64,000 bases of DNA from Roseicyclus persicicus (lineage in GTDB: Bacteria > Pseudomonadota > Alphaproteobacteria > Rhodobacterales > Rhodobacteraceae), in assembly GCF_012395815.1 (NCBI RefSeq), contig NZ_JAAZQQ010000005.1, forward strand, positions 124,001-188,000, written 5' to 3'. Each line of letters opens with the position of its first letter. Position 1 is the stretch's first letter. The position numbers and the translations under genes were made by a program. The notes beneath the pieces are model-generated. The model ran no database searches. It was not told the origin of the DNA and was given only the letters and a program-made list of their open reading frames with translations. Shown one piece after another: positions 32,602 to 40,764 of the stretch.

Positions 32602-34956
32602 CTAGTTCAGCAGGTCGGGCAGGATCGTGACGATGCCCGGGAAGAAGTAGAGCAGCACGAGGCACAGCACCTGGATGCCGACGAAGGGCAGCACCCCGCG
32701 GTAGATGTGGCCGGTGGTCACCGTCTTGGGTGCCACGCCGCGCAGGTAGAACAGCGCAAAGCCGAAGGGCGGGGTCAGGAACGAGGTCTGCAGGTTGATC
32801 GCGATCATGATCGTCACCCAGGCCGGGTCGAGCGTGCCGCCGTAGATCACGGGGCCGACGATCGGGATCACGATGTAGATGATCTCGAGGAAGTCGAGCA
32901 CGAAGCCGAGGATGAACAGGATCGCCATCACGACGAAGAACACCACCAGCTCGTTGTCGAAGCTGCGCAGGAACTGCTGGATGTGGTGCTCGCCGCCGAA
33001 GGAGATCAGCACGAGGTTCAGGAGCTGCGAGCCGATCAGGATGGTGAACACCATCGACGTCACCTTGGCCGTCTCGCGGACCACCGGGCTCAGGATGTTG
33101 GACCGGAACAGGACCCAGCAGCTGTAGAGCAGGCCGAAGAAGGCGAAGTGATAGGCGATCTGGGTGATGACATAGGCCACCCAGTCCTGGAACGGCACTT
33201 CGGCGCGGGTGATCCGCAGGTCGAAGTTGACGCCGAACAGGATCATGATGACCAGCGCGAAGGACGACCAGATCACGATCTTGGACTTGCCGTTCTCGTC
33301 CTTCAGCTTGCGGTAGGCGGCCAGCATGATCGCGCCGGCCGCGCCCAGCGCCGCGGCGGGCGTCGGGTTGGTGATGCCGCCGAGGATCGAGCCCAGCACC
33401 GCCACGATCAGCACGAGCGGCGGGAACACCACGCGCAGGAGCTCGTTGCGGGACAGCCGGATCATCGCCTCGCGGCAGCCGTAGAGGGTCAGCGCGAAGG
33501 GGATGGCGAGGATCAGGAACTCGTTGCCCGAGCTGGTGCCGGGGCCGACGAAGAGCACGTCGGCCAGCAGCGCCAGCACGACCCCGATGCCGCCCACGAT
33601 CAGCGGGACGGGCGTGGCCGAGGGCGAGCTGCCGCGGGCGAGGATCAGCACGAGCGCCAGCAGGCCGAACACCGCGATCACGCCCGAGCCGATCGGCGGC
33701 GCGTTGGCGATGGCCTGCTCCAGCGCGACGGCGCGCTCTTCCTCGGTCAGCTGGACCACGGCACCGGTGTCGCCGGCCGCCGCGTTGGACGCGCGCAGCG
33801 CGACCGACTCGTCCCACAGCTCCTGCCCGTGCAGCTCGATCATGGCCGCCTGGCAGGTCGGGGAGACGTTGGTCCGCAGCGCCGGCTGTTCCGACTGCTC
33901 GGCGTAGTCCGAGACGGTGATGTTCTGCGCCCCGACAAGGCCCGTGCTGCCGCCGATGACGATGGCCAGCACCAGCACGACCGGCGCGGCCAGATACCAG
34001 GTCAGCGCCTCGTTGCGGGTCACGGGCTCGCCGCTGATGGTGCCGTCGACCTGCACCGGCGGGGCGCTGGAGGGCCGCAGCAGGGCGAAGCCGAAGGCGT
34101 AGAGACCGTAGAGCAGCGCCAGGAACAGGCCCGGCAGCAGCGCCGCCTGGAACAGCGTGCCCACCGACAGCACGGCCGGCTTGCCCAGGTAGGTCAGAGC
34201 GTCCGAGCACCCGGCCAGCTGCGCGCGGGTTTCCTGCCCGGTGGCGTAGAGGTCACCGACCAGCGTGCCGAGCAGAACGATCACGATCGAGGGCGGGATG
34301 ATCTGCCCCAGCGTGCCCGAGGCCGCGATCACGCCCGTGGCAAGCTCGGGCGAATAGTTGTTGCGCAGCATGGTGGGCAGGGCGAGCAGGCCCATGGTCA
34401 CCACGGTGGCGCCGACGATGCCGGTCGAGGCGGCGAGGAAGGCGCCCACGATCACGATCGACACGGCCAGGCCGCCGGGCAGCGGCCCGAACACGCGGGC
34501 CATGGTGGTCAGCAGGTCCTCGGCGATCTTGGACCGCTCCAGCACGATGCCCATCATCACGAACATCAGCACCGCGAGCAGGGTCTCGATCGACTGGCCG
34601 GCGATGACGCGCTCGTTCATCCGGTTGACGATGAAGGAGATGTTGCGCTCCATCGCCATTTCCCAGCCACCCGGGAACAGCGGCACCTCGACGGTGGGCA
34701 GGTCGGGGTATCGGAACACGGATATGCTGTCGCGGATCACGCCTTCGGCCAGCAGGGCCGCGTATTCCGCCGACGAGGTGTCGATGGACTGGTGGATCAG
34801 CAGCCCCGCGCTGTCGAGCGCGGCGATGATGGCGAAGGAGATGACGCCGGCCCCGGCGATGGCGAAGGCGACCGGAAAGCCGGTCATGATCCCCGCGAAG
34901 AGGGTCAGGAAGACGATGATCAGACCGATCTCGACCCCGTCCAATCCGAAAAGCAT
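32602..34956 (-). CDS. dctM: TRAP transporter large permease, extended form
   Basis: A 784-residue DctM-type permease, much longer than the usual 430 or so. DctM sequence is seen at both ends: the N-terminal part has LFAGIMTGFPVAFAIAGAG, GRSKIAEDLL-like segments and PSIVIVLLGTLVG; the C-terminal part has FILGFVLDFLEIIYIVIPIVGP and TSFLTPPFGFALFYLRGVAP. Between them (about residues 290-540) lies an insertion with a soluble stretch (LRTNVSPTCQAAMIELHGQE) and extra transmembrane helices. It pairs with the 303-residue small subunit and the TakP-like binding protein that precede it in the operon. Probable uptake of 2-oxo acids or related monocarboxylates. Confidence 0.88.
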   Translation of the reverse strand: MLFGLDGVEIGLIIVFLTLFAGIMTGFPVAFAIAGAGVISFAIIAALDSAGLLIHQSIDTSSAEYAALLAEGVIRDSISVFRYPDLPTVEVPLFPGGWEMAMERNISFIVNRMNERVIAGQSIETLLAVLMFVMMGIVLERSKIAEDLLTTMARVFGPLPGGLAVSIVIVGAFLAASTGIVGATVVTMGLLALPTMLRNNYSPELATGVIAASGTLGQIIPPSIVIVLLGTLVGDLYATGQETRAQLAGCSDALTYLGKPAVLSVGTLFQAALLPGLFLALLYGLYAFGFALLRPSSAPPVQVDGTISGEPVTRNEALTWYLAAPVVLVLAIVIGGSTGLVGAQNITVSDYAEQSEQPALRTNVSPTCQAAMIELHGQELWDESVALRASNAAAGDTGAVVQLTEEERAVALEQAIANAPPIGSGVIAVFGLLALVLILARGSSPSATPVPLIVGGIGVVLALLADVLFVGPGTSSGNEFLILAIPFALTLYGCREAMIRLSRNELLRVVFPPLVLIVAVLGSILGGITNPTPAAALGAAGAIMLAAYRKLKDENGKSKIVIWSSFALVIMILFGVNFDLRITRAEVPFQDWVAYVITQIAYHFAFFGLLYSCWVLFRSNILSPVVRETAKVTSMVFTILIGSQLLNLVLISFGGEHHIQQFLRSFDNELVVFFVVMAILFILGFVLDFLEIIYIVIPIVGPVIYGGTLDPAWVTIMIAINLQTSFLTPPFGFALFYLRGVAPKTVTTGHIYRGVLPFVGIQVLCLVLLYFFPGIVTILPDLLN

Positions 34957-35019
34957 GCTCTCAGGTCCCTATTGCTTGCGTGCGGCGCGGCGCATGTCGT
35001 GGTGTCGGTTGTTCGCGGA

Positions 35020-35931
35020 TCAGCTGGAGCCGCTGTGAAGCGCGTGCTCGATGTCCTCGGCCTCGTCGCCGGTCTTGTCGCGGTCGAGGTACTTGCCCTC
35101 GCTCGCCTCGCCCTCGCGCCACTCCAGATAGGAGCGCCAGAAGAAGGCCATCGCGTGCAGGAACACGAGCGCGCAGAACAGGACGATCAGCACCTTGAAC
35201 AGGAAGTAGGCGTTGAAGCCGTTGGGGCTGAAGCCGATGGTCTCGACGTTCCAGCGGAAAATGCGGGCCTGCGCCAGCATCCGGTCCAGCTCGGAGGTCG
35301 AGGTGATGGTGGGCGTCATCAGGTGGCGCCACATGAAGAACCACGCATAGAGGTATGTGATGACGATGGCCGGCATCATGAAGATGAGCGAGCCGACCAT
35401 GTCGATCATGCGCTTGGTGCGGAACTTGACCGCGGAATAGACGAGGTCGACGCGGACATGGCCGCCCTGCACGAAGGTGTAGGTCACGCACAGGCAGACG
35501 ACGATGGCGTTCCAGAACTTGAGCCCCTCGGCCCACCAGCTCAGGTCCTGCGTCAGCGCGGTGCCGAACGGCCCGAGCTGGATCTCCGCGACGCGGAAGA
35601 TGCGCTGCAGGAACACGATGATGACCTGGATCAGCACCATCAGCAGGCCCGCCCAGGCGGCGGTGCGCCCGACGGCGTTGGCGAAGGTCTCGAGGATGCG
35701 GACGCCCCACCACAGGATCTCACGGTTCCAGGCCATGCCCAGCACCGTGATGATCAGGAAGGTGGTGAAGACGACGAAGAACAGCTCGACCGAGGCGCCG
35801 TAGTAGATGAACCGCATCACGGCCTCGGGGTTGGACCAGTCGAGCCAGGCCCCCGGATTGGTGATCGCCGTGAACAGGTAGTAGGGCGCAAGTGCGATGT
35901 TATGCAGCACCCACAGGATGAAGTCGATCAT
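35020..35931 (-). CDS. dctQ: TRAP transporter small permease, extended form
   Basis: A 303-residue small TRAP permease, about 130 residues longer than usual. It has at least six hydrophobic segments: MIDFILWVLHNIALAPYYLF at the N terminus, a second near residue 55, then a DctQ-like core (AGLLMVLIQVIIVFLQRIF; GGHVRVDLVYSAVKFRTKRM; IVITYLYAWFFMWRH), and a last helix near 260 (FLFKVLIVLFCALVFLHAM). The ATG at MIDF is preceded by GGGGGA. It lies between the binding protein and the large permease, the order of TakP-type systems. A stable hairpin separates it from the binding-protein gene. Confidence 0.87.
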   Translation of the reverse strand: MIDFILWVLHNIALAPYYLFTAITNPGAWLDWSNPEAVMRFIYYGASVELFFVVFTTFLIITVLGMAWNREILWWGVRILETFANAVGRTAAWAGLLMVLIQVIIVFLQRIFRVAEIQLGPFGTALTQDLSWWAEGLKFWNAIVVCLCVTYTFVQGGHVRVDLVYSAVKFRTKRMIDMVGSLIFMMPAIVITYLYAWFFMWRHLMTPTITSTSELDRMLAQARIFRWNVETIGFSPNGFNAYFLFKVLIVLFCALVFLHAMAFFWRSYLEWREGEASEGKYLDRDKTGDEAEDIEHALHSGSS

Positions 35932-35998
35932 GCGGTGGTCCCCCGGCACGCAGGCCCCCGCAGGGGCGCGTCAAGTCTCGGATCGAGCGCAAGCAAGA

Positions 35999-36032
35999 GC
36001 CCTGCCCGGGCCGCGACGGCACCGGGCAGGGC
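35999..36032 (-). terminator. Hairpin between TRAP binding-protein and permease genes
   Basis: An 11-bp perfect stem (35999-36009 with 36022-36032, GCCCTGCCCGG / CCGGGCAGGGC) with a 12-base loop lies just after the dctP stop codon. There is no U-rich tail in the direction of transcription, so it would be expected to reduce readthrough or stabilise the 3' end of the binding-protein message. The binding protein is usually needed in excess over the permease. Confidence 0.5.
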
Positions 36033-36048
36033 AGTGGTCAGGCTGGGA

Positions 36049-37134
36049 TCAGCCGGCGTTGGCGCGGTTGCGCTGACGGATGTACTCGCCGTCGCCGATT
36101 TCCCACCACGCCGAGGTCGAACCCATCGACCCGAAGTAGCTTTCGGCGATCTGGGCGTAGATCGGGTCGCCCATGTTCTCGGCGCGGACTTCCGCGGCGG
36201 CGCGGCCGAAGGCATCCCACACGTCATCGGGGAACTCGCGGGCCTGCACGCCCGAGGCCTGCAGACGGGCGAGCGCCGCGCCGTTCTCGGCCCAGGACAT
36301 GCCGAGGTTGTTGGCGTGGGTGGCCTCGCAGGCGATCTCGACGATCTTCTGCTGGGCGGGGGTCAGCGATTCCCACACGTCGAGGTTCATCGACAGCGCG
36401 AGCGCCGAGCCCGGCTCGTGGAAGCCGGCGGTGTAGTAGATCTGCGTGACTTCCTGGAAGCCGAGACGCTCGTCCGCGAAGGGGCCGATCCACTCGGCGC
36501 CGTCGATCTGGCCCGAGGCCAGCGCCTGGTAGATCTCGCCGCCGGGGATGTTCTGCACCGAGGCGCCGAGGCGACCCAGCACCTGACCGCCCTGGCCCGG
36601 CATACGGAAGCGCAGGCCCTGCAGGTCCTCGGCCGAGGTGATCTCGCGGTTGAACCAGCCGCCCGGCTGCATCGCGGTGTTGCCGCACAGGAAGGGCTTG
36701 AGGTTGAACAGGCTGGCGAGCTCGTGGTGCAGCGCCATGCCGCCCTGGTGGTAGTACCATGCCAGCAGTTCGACGCCAGTCATGCCGAAGGGCACGGCGG
36801 TGAAGAAGGCGAAGGCCGGGTGCTGGTTGAGGAAGTAGTACTCGGCCGAGTGGTAGAGGTCGGCCTGGCCGGCCGAGACGGCGTCGAACACCTCGAAGGC
36901 GCCCACGAGCGAGCCGGCGGGCATCTTGTTGATGGTCAGCTGGCCATCGGTCATCTCGGTGATGGCGCGGGCCGCGTAGTTGGCGGCGTCATCGAAGATC
37001 GCGAAGCCATCGGGAACCGAGGTGACCATGGTCAGCGTGCGGTTGCCCTGGGCGTAGGCCGGTGCGGCCAGCGTGGTGGTAGCGGCAGCGGCGCCGCCGA
37101 GCGCAGACGTTCTCAGAAAAGAACGACGATCCAT
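36049..37134 (-). CDS. TRAP transporter binding protein, TakP-like
   Basis: A 361-residue solute-binding protein with a twin-arginine signal (MDRRSFLRTSALGGAAAATT, cleavage after about residue 28, AYA|Q). The body resembles TakP, the 2-oxo acid receptor of Rhodobacter: a GNTAMQPGGWFNREITSAED segment with the ligand-contact region, LRFRMPGQGGQ with the conserved arginine, and GGEIYQALASGQIDGAEWIG. Such proteins dimerise and bind keto acids with a cation. It is the first gene of its operon. Two dyads (37261-37301 and 37332-37345) lie 130-210 bases upstream. The ligand is inferred from family similarity only. Confidence 0.9.
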   Translation of the reverse strand: MDRRSFLRTSALGGAAAATTTLAAPAYAQGNRTLTMVTSVPDGFAIFDDAANYAARAITEMTDGQLTINKMPAGSLVGAFEVFDAVSAGQADLYHSAEYYFLNQHPAFAFFTAVPFGMTGVELLAWYYHQGGMALHHELASLFNLKPFLCGNTAMQPGGWFNREITSAEDLQGLRFRMPGQGGQVLGRLGASVQNIPGGEIYQALASGQIDGAEWIGPFADERLGFQEVTQIYYTAGFHEPGSALALSMNLDVWESLTPAQQKIVEIACEATHANNLGMSWAENGAALARLQASGVQAREFPDDVWDAFGRAAAEVRAENMGDPIYAQIAESYFGSMGSTSAWWEIGDGEYIRQRNRANAG

Positions 37135-37260
37135 TCGGTATCCTCCCCGTAACTATGGAGTTGCCCGCGACCCCCCTCGGACCGCGGATGTGGTTATGAC
37201 CCACAAGTGCCGGCACGTTAGCGAAGGCCATCGGCACAGAAAACAGGTTTTCGACCCCGA

Positions 37261-37301
37261 ACGGGCGATTTTTGTAAAATGATCTTACCAAAATCGCCCG
37301 T
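37261..37301. promoter_or_regulatory. Long-armed dyad upstream of TRAP operon
   Basis: ACGGGCGATTTT (37261-37272) and AAAATCGCCCGT (37290-37301) are perfect 12-bp arms around a 17-base centre that contains GTAA...TTAC. It lies in the only AT-rich part of the TRAP/ilvB intergenic region. It could be an operator or a cruciform/hairpin. Its arms resemble in style the palindromes found near 47.5, 62.4 and 63.9 kb, but it is not a copy of them. Confidence 0.5.
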
Positions 37302-37331
37302 AACCCACGAATGCGCGCCATGGTTGTGCCC

Positions 37332-37345
37332 TGTGAGCGCTAACA
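37332..37345. promoter_or_regulatory. LacI-family-type operator-like palindrome
   Basis: TGTGAGCGCTAACA has the TGT...AGCGCT...ACA form of many LacI/GalR operators, with 12 of 14 positions symmetric. It lies about 200 bases upstream of the TRAP binding-protein start. No LacI-type gene is in the window, so the regulator would be unlinked. Confidence 0.4.
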
Positions 37346-37522
37346 GCCCCGGCCGGCTCCTGCGACAGCCCGCCGCAGGGCGCCCCGCGTCCCGCCGCGG
37401 CTTCCCGGCCGGCGGCCGCACCCGGCGAGTCGCCGCCGAAGTTTCCTTGTCGCGGCGGAGCCTCCGCTTTCGATTCGTTGCGCGCGGAGCGCCGCCCGCG
37501 ACAGTTTCCTCCATTTTCGCGG

Positions 37523-37551
37523 TTGACGCCCGCCGGGCCGCTTTCTAGTGT
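37523..37551 (+). promoter_or_regulatory. Candidate ilvB promoter
   Basis: TTGACG (37523-37528), 17 bases, TAGTGT (37546-37551). Transcription would begin near 37558, about 20 bases before the leader-peptide start codon. The spacing and the attenuator downstream make this the most likely promoter of the ilvBN operon. Confidence 0.6.
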
Positions 37552-37580
37552 CCCGCGCACGCATCCGGACGGAGTGGCAG

Positions 37581-37631
37581 ATGATCGCCCGCATCCTTGT
37601 AATCGTAGAGGCTTGGCGCATGGGTCGGTGA
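37581..37631 (+). CDS. ilvB leader peptide (attenuation)
   Basis: A 16-codon open frame, MIARILVIVEAWRMGR, with GGAG (37571-37574) six bases upstream. Six of its first nine residues are Ile, Leu or Val (residues 2, 5, 6, 7, 8, 9), including CTT and two GTA codons that are rare in such a GC-rich genome. Ribosome stalling on these when Ile, Leu or Val-charged tRNA is short would leave the following stem arm free. It is followed by an antiterminator/terminator pair before ilvB. Too short for gene finders, but the codon content and position make it convincing. Confidence 0.85.
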   Translation: MIARILVIVEAWRMGR

Positions 37632-37684
37632 CGGCAGCCATACCGGTACCCCATGCGCCCTCGGATCACCCCCGGGGGCGTTTT
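37615..37684 (+). promoter_or_regulatory. ilvBN transcription attenuator
   Basis: GGCGCATGGG (37615-37624, at the end of the leader peptide) can pair perfectly with CCCATGCGCC (37650-37659). Alternatively CGCCCTC (37656-37662) pairs with GGGGGCG (37674-37680, one G-U pair), followed by TTTT (37681-37684): an intrinsic terminator. The two structures share bases 37656-37659 and exclude each other. A ribosome stalled on the Ile/Leu/Val codons favours the first (antiterminator); one reaching the stop codon covers the 5' arm and allows termination. Confidence 0.82.
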
Positions 37685-37743
37685 CATGTTCAGAGACGAG
37701 CGCGCAGACAGACGATGACGTCGACAACAGAAGGACAGACGCG

Positions 37744-39498
37744 ATGACACGGCAGATGACCGGCGCGAAGATGGTGGTCGAGGCCCTCAAGGAGCAGGGC
37801 GTCGAGGTCGTATTCGGCTATCCGGGCGGTGCCGTGCTGCCGATCTACGACGAGATCTTCCAGCAGAACGCGATCCGGCACATCCTGGTGCGCCACGAGC
37901 AGGGCGCGGTCCACGCCGCCGAGGGCTACGCGCGGTCGACCGGCAAACCGGGCGTGGTGCTGGTGACATCGGGGCCGGGCGCGACCAACGCGGTCACGGG
38001 CCTTGTCGACGCGCTGATGGATTCGATCCCGCTCGTCGTGCTGACCGGCCAGGTGCCGACCTTCATGATCGGCTCCGACGCCTTCCAGGAGGCCGACACC
38101 GTCGGCATCACCCGACCCTGCACCAAGATGAACTGGCTGGTGAAGGACACCGACCGCCTGTCGGGCACGATCCACGAGGCGTTCCACATCGCCACCAACG
38201 GCCGCCCGGGCCCGGTGCTGATCGACATTCCCAAGGACGTGCAGTTCGCCACCGGAGGCTACACCGAGAAGCCCAAGGCGCGGGTCGCGCATTACCAGCC
38301 CCGCGTGAAGGGCGACCCCGAGATGATCGAGCGGCTGGTCGAGGCGATGGAGACCGCCGAGCGCCCGGTGTTCTACACCGGCGGCGGCGTCATCAACTCG
38401 GGCCCCAAGGCCAGCGTGCTCCTGCGCGAGCTGGTCGAGGCGACGGGCTTTCCGATCACCTCCACGCTGATGGGCTTGGGCGCCTACCCGGCCTCGGGCG
38501 ACAAATGGCTGGGGATGCTGGGGATGCACGGGCTCTACGAGGCCAACCTCGCGATGCATGGCTGCGACCTGATGATCAACGTGGGCGCCCGCTTCGACGA
38601 CCGCATCACGGGCCGCATCGCCGATTTCAGCCCGGGCAGCCGCAAGGCGCACATCGACATCGACCCGTCCTCGATCAACAAGGTGATCCACGCCGATTTC
38701 CCGATCATCGGCGACGTGGCCCATGTGCTCGAGGACATGCTGCGCATGTGGAAGGCGCGCGGCCGCAAGACCAACTCGGCCGCGCTCAAGCAGTGGTGGG
38801 AACGGATCGACACGTGGCGCAAGGTCGACTGCCTGCGCTACAAGAATTCCGAGGCGACCATCAAGCCGCAGTATGCCGTCCAGCGCCTTGAGGCCCTGAC
38901 CCGCGGCCGCGACCGCTACATCTGCACCGAGGTCGGCCAGCACCAGATGTGGGCGGCCCAGTTCCTCGGCTTCGAGGACCCCAACCGCTGGATGACCTCG
39001 GGCGGCCTCGGCACCATGGGCTACGGCACCCCGGCCTCGATCGGCGTGCAGGTGGCGCACCCCGACGCCCTGGTCATCAACGTGGCCGGCGAGGCGTCGT
39101 GGCTGATGAACATGCAGGAGATGGGCACCGCGGTGCAGTACCGCCTGCCGGTCAAGCAGTTCATCCTGAACAACGAACGCCTGGGCATGGTGCGCCAGTG
39201 GCAGGAGCTGCTGCACGGCGAGCGCTACAGCCACAGCTGGTCCGAGGCGCTGCCCGATTTCGTCAAGCTGGCCGAGGCCTTCGGCTGCAAGGGCATCCTG
39301 TGCACCGACCCCAAGGACCTCGACGACGCGATCATGGAGATGCTGGACTACGACGGCCCGGTGATCTTCGACTGCCTGGTGGAAAAGCACGAGAACTGCT
39401 TCCCGATGATCCCGTCGGGCAAGGCGCACAACGAGATGCTGCTCGGCGACGCCGAGACCCAGGGCGTGATCGACGCCGAGGGCGGCGTTCTGGTCTGA
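37744..39498 (+). CDS. ilvB: Acetolactate synthase large subunit
   Basis: A 584-residue ThDP-dependent enzyme that condenses pyruvate with pyruvate or 2-oxobutyrate, the first common step of valine, leucine and isoleucine synthesis. Glu52 in ILVRHEQGAVHAAEGYAR is the ThDP-activating residue; VFGYPGGAVLP, the FAD-binding central domain and the ThDP/Mg motif (GEASWLMNMQEMGTA, with NNERLGMVRQWQ following) are present. Length matches anabolic AHAS. GAAGGA precedes the ATG. It is preceded by a leader-peptide attenuator and followed by the small regulatory subunit 66 bases later. Confidence 0.96.
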   Translation: MTRQMTGAKMVVEALKEQGVEVVFGYPGGAVLPIYDEIFQQNAIRHILVRHEQGAVHAAEGYARSTGKPGVVLVTSGPGATNAVTGLVDALMDSIPLVVLTGQVPTFMIGSDAFQEADTVGITRPCTKMNWLVKDTDRLSGTIHEAFHIATNGRPGPVLIDIPKDVQFATGGYTEKPKARVAHYQPRVKGDPEMIERLVEAMETAERPVFYTGGGVINSGPKASVLLRELVEATGFPITSTLMGLGAYPASGDKWLGMLGMHGLYEANLAMHGCDLMINVGARFDDRITGRIADFSPGSRKAHIDIDPSSINKVIHADFPIIGDVAHVLEDMLRMWKARGRKTNSAALKQWWERIDTWRKVDCLRYKNSEATIKPQYAVQRLEALTRGRDRYICTEVGQHQMWAAQFLGFEDPNRWMTSGGLGTMGYGTPASIGVQVAHPDALVINVAGEASWLMNMQEMGTAVQYRLPVKQFILNNERLGMVRQWQELLHGERYSHSWSEALPDFVKLAEAFGCKGILCTDPKDLDDAIMEMLDYDGPVIFDCLVEKHENCFPMIPSGKAHNEMLLGDAETQGVIDAEGGVLV

Positions 39499-39564
39499 CA
39501 GGCACATACCGGGGCGGCCGGACGCTGCGCGCGTCCGCCGCCGCCCCCACCACAGGATTTTCCC

Positions 39565-40125
39565 ATGTCCCCTCTGAACATCGAAAAAGGCTCCACCAGC
39601 CATTCCGCCTACGACCTGCGCAGCCACATGTCGGACACGGTGGAGACGCACACGCTGGCGGTGCTGGTGGAGAACGAGCCGGGCGTGCTCGCGCGCGTCA
39701 TCGGCCTGTTCTCGGGCCGCGGCTACAACATCGAGAGCCTGACGGTGGCCGAGGTGGACCACACCGGCCGCCGCTCGCGCATCACCATCGTCACCAGCGG
39801 AACGCCGCAGGTGATCAACCAGATCAAGATGCAGCTCGACCGCATGGTGCCCGTGCACGAGGTCGCCGACCTGACCGTCGAGGGGCCCTTCGTCAGCCGT
39901 GAACTGGCGCTGATCAAGGTCATCGCCAAGGGCGAGCACCGGGTGGAATCGCTGCGCATCGCCGAGATCTTCCGCGCCAACGTGGTCGATTCGACGCTGC
40001 AGAGCTTCGTGTTCGAGATCACCGGCACGCCCGAGAAGGTCGACGCCTTCTGCGAGCTGATGCGCCCGCTGGGCGAGGTGCGGCTGGCGCGCACCGGCGT
40101 CGCGGCCATCGCGCGCGGCGTCTGA
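39565..40125 (+). CDS. ilvN: Acetolactate synthase small (regulatory) subunit
   Basis: A 186-residue regulatory subunit with an N-terminal ACT domain (HTLAVLVENEPGVLARVIGL, then FSGRGYNIESLTVAEVD) that binds valine and confers feedback inhibition on the large subunit, and a C-terminal ALS_ss_C domain (about residues 105-180). The first 27 residues are a less conserved extension; a start at MSDTVETHTL (residue 22) is possible. It also corresponds to what other annotations call ilvH. A strong convergent terminator follows at 40142-40175. Confidence 0.95.
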   Translation: MSPLNIEKGSTSHSAYDLRSHMSDTVETHTLAVLVENEPGVLARVIGLFSGRGYNIESLTVAEVDHTGRRSRITIVTSGTPQVINQIKMQLDRMVPVHEVADLTVEGPFVSRELALIKVIAKGEHRVESLRIAEIFRANVVDSTLQSFVFEITGTPEKVDAFCELMRPLGEVRLARTGVAAIARGV

Positions 40126-40141
40126 CCCGAGGACAGGGAAC

Positions 40142-40175
40142 GGGGGGCGGGGCCGTCTGCCCTGCCCCACCCCCC
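40142..40175. terminator. Terminator between ilvN and the convergent EF-hand gene
   Basis: GGGGGGCGGGGC (40142-40153) pairs with GCCCCACCCCCC (40164-40175) with one mismatch and a 10-base loop, followed by TTAGA. It ends the ilv transcript and also faces the EF-hand gene from the other side. Confidence 0.6.
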
Positions 40176-40200
40176 TTAGACCGCGGCGCGGCCGGGCCGG

Positions 40201-40461
40201 TCAGCCGAGCGTGATCAGCCCCGCCTCGGCCGCCGCGGCCAGCTCGTCGGCATCGAGCAGCCCGTCGCCGGTGCTGTCGAGCGCGAGGAACTCCGCCTCG
40301 GTCATCCCGGGCATCGCCACCTGGATCTCGGCCAGGCTGATCAGGCCGTCGCCGTCGGTGTCGAGGGTTTCGGCCGGGCCCATGGCGTGGCCGGCGCCGA
40401 CCACGCCGAGGACCAGCGCGGCAAGGCCCGCGGTGCGGGACAGCAGTCGTAGGATCGTCAT
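40201..40461 (-). CDS. Small exported EF-hand protein
   Basis: An 86-residue protein with a signal peptide (about residues 1-26, ends VGAGHA) and two EF-hand loops: DTDGDGLISLAE (34-45) and DSTGDGLLDADE (62-73), both with the acidic ligands for Ca2+. It is likely a periplasmic calcium-binding protein of unknown partner. It is divergent from an ECF sigma factor gene across a 303-bp gap. GGAG nine bases before the ATG supports the start. Confidence 0.85.
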   Translation of the reverse strand: MTILRLLSRTAGLAALVLGVVGAGHAMGPAETLDTDGDGLISLAEIQVAMPGMTEAEFLALDSTGDGLLDADELAAAAEAGLITLG

Positions 40462-40764
40462 CTCGGGGTTCTCCCTGTCTGAGACATGTGGACGAGGCCG
40501 CACCGGAATGCGCCCTCGACCCCAAGGACCGGGCCGGCGGCGGTTCGATCCCATGGCCCCGGGCCATCGGCGGGCCCTTGCCCGTTCCGGCCCGCGGCCC
40601 TGCGGGGAGCCGCCGACCGGGGTCCGGCCTGCGCCCGCACCGGCGGCGGCCCGCCCATCCTCGGCGGCGGCCGGCGCATCGCGGCGGGGCGGCGAGCGGG
40701 CGGCTTGCCAGGGCCGGGGGCGGTCGCCCCAGTCTGGCGCCCAGAGCCGCCGGAGACCGCCGCC
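40462..40764. other. 303-bp gap between EF-hand and ECF sigma genes
   Basis: Very GC-rich divergent intergenic region. Apart from the two ribosome sites at its ends I see no gene, repeat or clear promoter. Long open frames cross it on several strands, but these are the by-product of few stop codons in GC-rich DNA. Confidence 0.5.

Larger units (their letters stand above)
37135..37580. other. 446-bp divergent intergenic region between TRAP and ilvB
   Basis: No convincing gene. It holds a ribosome site for the TRAP binding-protein gene at its left end, an AT-rich island with a long-armed dyad (37261-37301), a LacI-type operator-like palindrome (37332-37345), about 150 bases of GC-rich sequence without obvious signals, and the ilvB promoter (37523-37551). 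Confidence 0.6.

Noticed and set aside
32476-37152. A 1558-codon plus-strand frame across the second TRAP operon
   Set aside because: It runs antisense to three clear TRAP genes and has a low-complexity, charged translation with no motif.
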